A DNA stretch of 9,865 nucleotides from Candidatus Zhuqueibacterota bacterium (GTDB lineage Bacteria; SM23-31; B21-G16), in the NCBI GenBank assembly GCA_003644825.1, contig QNDJ01000031.1, forward strand, positions 1-9,865, given 5' to 3'. The notes beneath the pieces are model-generated. The model ran no database searches, was not told where the DNA came from, and saw only the letters and a list, made by a program, of their open reading frames with translations. Both the position numbers and the translations under genes were made by a program. Positions 7,074 to 9,865 of the stretch are shown here, one piece after another; within the stretch, counting starts at the first letter, position 1, and each line of letters opens with the position of its first letter.

Positions 7074-7667
7074 GTTCCTTCTGATGTTGAACTCATTAAC
7101 GATTTTTTGAATGGAAATATCCAAAGTTTCAATCGGCTGGCAATAAAATGGCAAAAAAATTTATTCGGGTTTGCATATAGATATACAGGAAATGAAGAAG
7201 AAGCAAAAGATATTTGTCAGAAAGCACTGATAAAAGCATATAAAAATTTACATAACCTTAAAAATTCAGGGAGTTTTTCATCCTGGATTTATCAGATTAC
7301 AATAAATTTGTGTAAAGATGAAGTTAAAAAAAGAAAGAATAAAAACCATATTCCTTATAATGAGAATAAAATGGATGATGAAAATTCGAGTGTTGAATTA
7401 ATTTCTGGTGATTCTCCCCAGATTAAAAGCCTTGAAAAAAAGAATATTAAAGAAATAATAAGGTTTGCATTAAACTCTATTCCCGAAGAACAGAAAATTG
7501 TAATTATTATGAAAGAATACCAGGGGCTGAAATTTACAGAAATAGCAGAAATACTGAAATGCTCGGTTAATACAATAAAATCAAGAATGTATTATGGATT
7601 AAACAATATGAAGGAAAAATTATTAAAATCAAATATAGGTAAGGAGGAAATCCTCTATGAAATGTGA
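7071..7667 (+). CDS. ECF-type RNA polymerase sigma-70 factor
   Basis: This 198-residue alternative sigma factor directs RNA polymerase to a dedicated promoter set. Counting from TTG 7071, region 2 spans about 17-89 (AYRYTGNEEEAKDICQ, then SSWIYQITINLCKDE). An acidic linker follows. Region 4 spans about 133-186, with LNSIPEEQKIVI and a helix-turn-helix (FTEIAEILKCSVNTIKSRM). Regions 1 and 3 are absent, as is usual for ECF factors. An alternative ATG at 7059 would add four residues but has no usable binding site. The gene overlaps the anti-sigma gene by 11 bases. ECF factors of this kind usually drive their own operon, but I cannot recognise an autoregulated promoter. The ECF subgroup is undetermined. 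Confidence 0.92.
   Translation: MVPSDVELINDFLNGNIQSFNRLAIKWQKNLFGFAYRYTGNEEEAKDICQKALIKAYKNLHNLKNSGSFSSWIYQITINLCKDEVKKRKNKNHIPYNENKMDDENSSVELISGDSPQIKSLEKKNIKEIIRFALNSIPEEQKIVIIMKEYQGLKFTEIAEILKCSVNTIKSRMYYGLNNMKEKLLKSNIGKEEILYEM
7641..7656 (+). promoter_or_regulatory. Anti-sigma ribosome binding site inside a small hairpin
   Basis: AAGGAGG (7641-7647) is the binding site for the ATG at 7657, nine bases away. Its GAGG (7644-7647) can pair with CCTC (7652-7655) around AAAT, with a flanking G-U pair. This would hide the site until ribosomes finishing the sigma gene open it, a simple way to keep the two proteins in step. The stem is short, so the effect is inferred. Confidence 0.4.
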
Positions 7668-8334
7668 TGAAATAAAAGAGAAACTTATAGATTTAGTTTA
7701 TGATGAAGTTTCTGCAGAAGAAAAAAAGAAATTGAAAGCCCACTTGAGAAGATGTAAAAACTGTAAAAAAGAATATATGGAACTTGTTAACACATCAAAG
7801 GTTTTGCGGAAATGGAAAGCACCTGAACCCAGTTTTAATTTTATTTTTATAAAGGAGAGAATATCTGTAATTAACAGGTTAAAAGAGTGGTTCAGAGTTC
7901 CTGGTTTTAATTTCAAGAAGTTCGGAATAGCCTTTGGTGGAATAGCTGTTGGATTGTTAATTATACTTTCTCTTGTTAATTTTGAAGTAAATAAAACAGA
8001 AAACGGGTTATCAATAAGTATGGGAATATTTAAGAAAAGTAAATCTACTATTGATGAGCGAGCCTTACTACAGCAGATAACAAAGGTTCAGCAGGAAACA
8101 ATTCACCTGTTTACAAGAATTATGGAGGAAAGAGAATTAGCTCAACGAAGGGATTACCAGTTAATGCTGGCTGAAATTGTAAGAACTCTGGAAAATAAAC
8201 AAAAACTGGAGTTAAGTCAGCTTGAATCTGCTTTGATTGAATCTTATACAGATAACAGTGTTAAAATTGAAAGAACCAATGAAGTTTTAAAAAGTTTGAT
8301 AAGTACTGCCAATTTCAGGATAGAAAAAAAATAA
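7657..8334 (+). CDS. Transmembrane anti-sigma factor with zinc-finger (zf-HC2) domain
   Basis: This 225-residue membrane protein should hold the neighbouring ECF sigma factor inactive until a signal arrives. The N-terminal 45 residues form a zinc anti-sigma domain: His29-x3-Cys33-x2-Cys36 (HLRRCKNC), with Cys3 as the usual fourth ligand. One membrane segment lies near 89-108 (GIAFGGIAVGLLIILSLVNF), placing the N-terminus inside and about 115 residues outside. The outer part is mostly charged helix with heptad character (about 134-218, rich in Gln, Glu, Leu), and so probably coiled coil. It is not one of the recognisable sensor folds. The gene overlaps the sigma gene by 11 bases, which supports a cognate pair. 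Release might be by proteolysis, a conformational change or zinc-thiol chemistry; the sequence does not decide. Confidence 0.88.
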   Translation: MKCDEIKEKLIDLVYDEVSAEEKKKLKAHLRRCKNCKKEYMELVNTSKVLRKWKAPEPSFNFIFIKERISVINRLKEWFRVPGFNFKKFGIAFGGIAVGLLIILSLVNFEVNKTENGLSISMGIFKKSKSTIDERALLQQITKVQQETIHLFTRIMEERELAQRRDYQLMLAEIVRTLENKQKLELSQLESALIESYTDNSVKIERTNEVLKSLISTANFRIEKK

Positions 8335-8342
8335 TTTTTAGC

Positions 8343-8412
8343 CCTGAATAATATGAAATATTCACCAGGATCGATTCAGGAATGGTAAACGGCAGTATTG
8401 ATAATATCAATA
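8343..8412. promoter_or_regulatory. Two inverted repeats between the anti-sigma gene and the exported-protein gene
   Basis: CCTGAAT at 8343-8349 pairs with ATTCAGG at 8374-8380. TGAATA/TATTCA (8345-8350 with 8359-8364) is an alternative inner stem. TATTGAT at 8396-8402 pairs with ATCAATA at 8406-8412, ending just before the AGGAGG at 8415-8420. In this 95-base gap they could attenuate, stabilise or mark an operator for the third gene. No T-tract makes a clear terminator. Confidence 0.4.
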
Positions 8413-8429
8413 TCAGGAGGTGTTTGATT

Positions 8430-9566
8430 ATGAATAAAATTTTTAAAATAATAATTTTAATGATATTTTTTGTGGGTTTTACTTTACAGGTTCAATCCTT
8501 TGCTTTTCAGGAAATAGATTATAAAAAAATGGACAGAGACCTTAAAATTATGGAGAAAATTATTGACACAATAATAAGTGAACAGAGTGATCTGGAACTG
8601 AGGTTTGTGTCCGGTAAAACCAAAGGGGTTTACCTTGAAGGTTATGGTGTTTTATTTATGATACCTGCTTCTTCTTCCTTCATCTCACTTACTATAAGAG
8701 AACCTTATCTCAAAAGAAAGGGAACAGAAGTAACAATCGTTGCAGAAGGAAAGAGTAAAGAAATAAACCTGACAGAAGAACTCAAGAAAAAACTAACAGA
8801 TTTTCTTGCATCCTATGCTGATGCCATAAAACAGGTAAAGGATGAAGATATGATAACTCTCTTCTTAAATGCTCCGAGAAAGAAAAGTTATAGATATACC
8901 TTATATAATTTAGCAGGCGAAAGAGTAAAAAGGGGAAATTACCTTGAGCCTTTTGTTTTAAGTGTAAAGAAAGATGTTTTGAAAAGATACAGAAAAGGAA
9001 TAATTGATTTTGAAAGTTTCAAAAATAGTGTTCAGTTTTCATCTTTCAGTAAGAAGGATGAAAAATACCCTGAAATGACAGAAGATATAAAAATTCTTAA
9101 AACGATACTCGAAACAGCCCTTGAGGAGCATTATGGGACCAGGATTACTTCCGAATCTATACAGGGAACTTATCTTGAGAACTTTGGTGTAGTATTCACA
9201 GCAGACCTCAATCGGCTCAATGTATGGTCCGAAAATAAAACTTTAGAAGAAATTATAGTTACTTCAAGAAATAGAGGAAGAGTTATCCCTGCTTTAGAAA
9301 AAGAGAAAAAGAAAAGATACGAGAAATTGAGAAATGAGTTAAAAGATAATCTTTGCGAGATTCTTGCTGATTTTGGGCATACATTAAGAAGACTGAAAAA
9401 CAATGAGAAGGTATATATTTTCATTTCTTCCAGTAATGGTTCATTTTTCAGAGAATTTAAAACAGATTTTATGCTTGTTGTCAAAAAGGATGTTATTAAC
9501 AGCTACAGAAATGGGTTAATAAGTCTTGATGAATTTAAGAATAGGACTGTCTTTAAGGAATTTTAA
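8430..9566 (+). CDS. Exported protein of unknown function with two diverged domain repeats
   Basis: I do not recognise this family. Starting at ATG 8430, nine bases after AGGAGG (8415-8420), it has 378 residues. An in-frame ATG at 8382 would bury the signal peptide behind 16 residues and lacks a binding site. Residues 1-25 are a signal peptide (lysine, hydrophobic core, cleavage near SFA-FQ). The mature protein is an internal duplication: copy 1 about 33-206, copy 2 about 216-378. Shared landmarks are DLKIMEKIID versus DIKILKTILE, GVYLEGYGVLF (66-76) versus GTYLENFGVVF (246-256), and VKKDVLKRYRKG (179-190) versus VKKDVINSYRNG (351-362), each followed by SFKN or EFKN. Each copy mixes strands with a charged central helix. 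There are no anchors or enzymatic motifs. Its position after a sigma/anti-sigma pair suggests envelope stress output or a signal-sensing partner. Confidence 0.85.
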   Translation: MNKIFKIIILMIFFVGFTLQVQSFAFQEIDYKKMDRDLKIMEKIIDTIISEQSDLELRFVSGKTKGVYLEGYGVLFMIPASSSFISLTIREPYLKRKGTEVTIVAEGKSKEINLTEELKKKLTDFLASYADAIKQVKDEDMITLFLNAPRKKSYRYTLYNLAGERVKRGNYLEPFVLSVKKDVLKRYRKGIIDFESFKNSVQFSSFSKKDEKYPEMTEDIKILKTILETALEEHYGTRITSESIQGTYLENFGVVFTADLNRLNVWSENKTLEEIIVTSRNRGRVIPALEKEKKKRYEKLRNELKDNLCEILADFGHTLRRLKNNEKVYIFISSSNGSFFREFKTDFMLVVKKDVINSYRNGLISLDEFKNRTVFKEF

Positions 9567-9598
9567 ATAGAACTGGTCATAGGTAAAATCCATCCATT

Positions 9599-9631
9599 AG
9601 AAGGCAGATAGTTTTAGACTATCTGCCTTCT
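9599..9631. terminator. Strong hairpin closing the sigma cassette, probable terminator
   Basis: A perfect 14-bp stem (9599-9612 with 9618-9631) has a TTTAG loop and sits 33 bases after the stop codon. The 3' side runs into TCTAATATAA and not a clean T-tract, so termination efficiency is uncertain. The stem also reads as a weak terminator for anything arriving from the opposite strand. Confidence 0.6.
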
Positions 9632-9703
9632 CTAATATAATTACAAAATGAAAAAGTTCTATCAGGGGTAGAATATTTGTAAGTTATTTAACCTTCGCCT
9701 TAT

Positions 9704-9722
9704 TGTTTATAAATTATAAACA
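9704..9722. promoter_or_regulatory. 19-base palindrome in terminal intergenic DNA
   Basis: TGTTTATAA (9704-9712) and TTATAAACA (9714-9722) form a perfect palindrome about a single central base. This shape suits a dimeric DNA-binding protein better than an RNA hairpin. Nothing in 9632-9865 looks coding, so the gene it might control lies beyond the window edge, or the site is chance in AT-rich sequence. Confidence 0.35.
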
Positions 9723-9865
9723 TCAAACTGAAAAATTTTATTATTAATTTAACTTTGGCAAAAATTGTTCATTGATAATAGATTTACTATTCTAACGAGA
9801 ATCTCAATTTTGCTTTTGTGTTAAAGATAAGAGTAACGACTTTTTCTTCATCGTGGATACTATGA

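Noticed and set aside
8382-8429. N-terminal extension of the exported protein to ATG 8382
   Set aside because: No ribosome binding site precedes it, it runs through a palindrome and through the AGGAGG site, and it would place 16 polar residues before a typical signal peptide.
9170-9484. Antisense open frame of 104 codons under the exported-protein gene
   Set aside because: It lies opposite the second conserved repeat, whose protein-level similarity to the first shows which strand is coding; it has no start signals.
9853-9865. Possible gene start (GTG 9853 or ATG 9862) at the window edge
   Set aside because: No Shine-Dalgarno precedes either codon and too few codons are visible.

Overview
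The window is AT-rich bacterial chromosome with six intact genes, all on the + strand, and AT-rich gaps between them. Most genes start behind a GGAGG-type ribosome binding site. Two of them use TTG starts. The gene content is a large secreted M14 peptidase with a C-terminal amidotransferase-like domain, an ABC importer whose binding protein is fused to its permease, and an ECF sigma/anti-sigma pair. This suits an uncultured, fermentative, Gram-negative-type candidate phylum (FCB, WOR-3 or Omnitrophica-like). That placement is a guess from architecture; there is no marker gene here.

Layout. 1-510: possibly the last 17 codons of an upstream gene (stop at 54-56), then a non-coding stretch with hairpins and a likely promoter. 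511-3126: exported zinc carboxypeptidase of family M14, apparently monocistronic. 3127-3563: an intergenic region holding two diverged tandem copies of a roughly 130-base unit, each with two hairpins, followed by an 11-bp inverted repeat overlapping a candidate promoter. 3564-6986: a two-gene sugar-type ABC importer operon. Its first gene fuses a membrane-tethered solute-binding domain to a MalF-type permease, and its second is a MalG-type permease with an extra extracytoplasmic insert. No ATPase gene is present. 7071-9566: a three-gene cassette of ECF sigma factor, zinc-finger transmembrane anti-sigma factor (11-base overlap with the sigma gene) and an unrecognised exported protein made of two diverged copies of a roughly 165-residue domain. 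A 14-bp stem at 9599-9631 closes the cassette. 9632-9865 has no gene but contains a 19-base palindrome.

How the parts may work together. The importer would bring in a sugar or glycoside and needs a shared ATPase encoded elsewhere. The sigma/anti-sigma/exported-protein cassette looks like a self-contained envelope-signalling module. The exported two-repeat protein may be its output or its sensor partner, and this is the best candidate here for an undescribed system. The peptidase has no evident functional tie to the rest.
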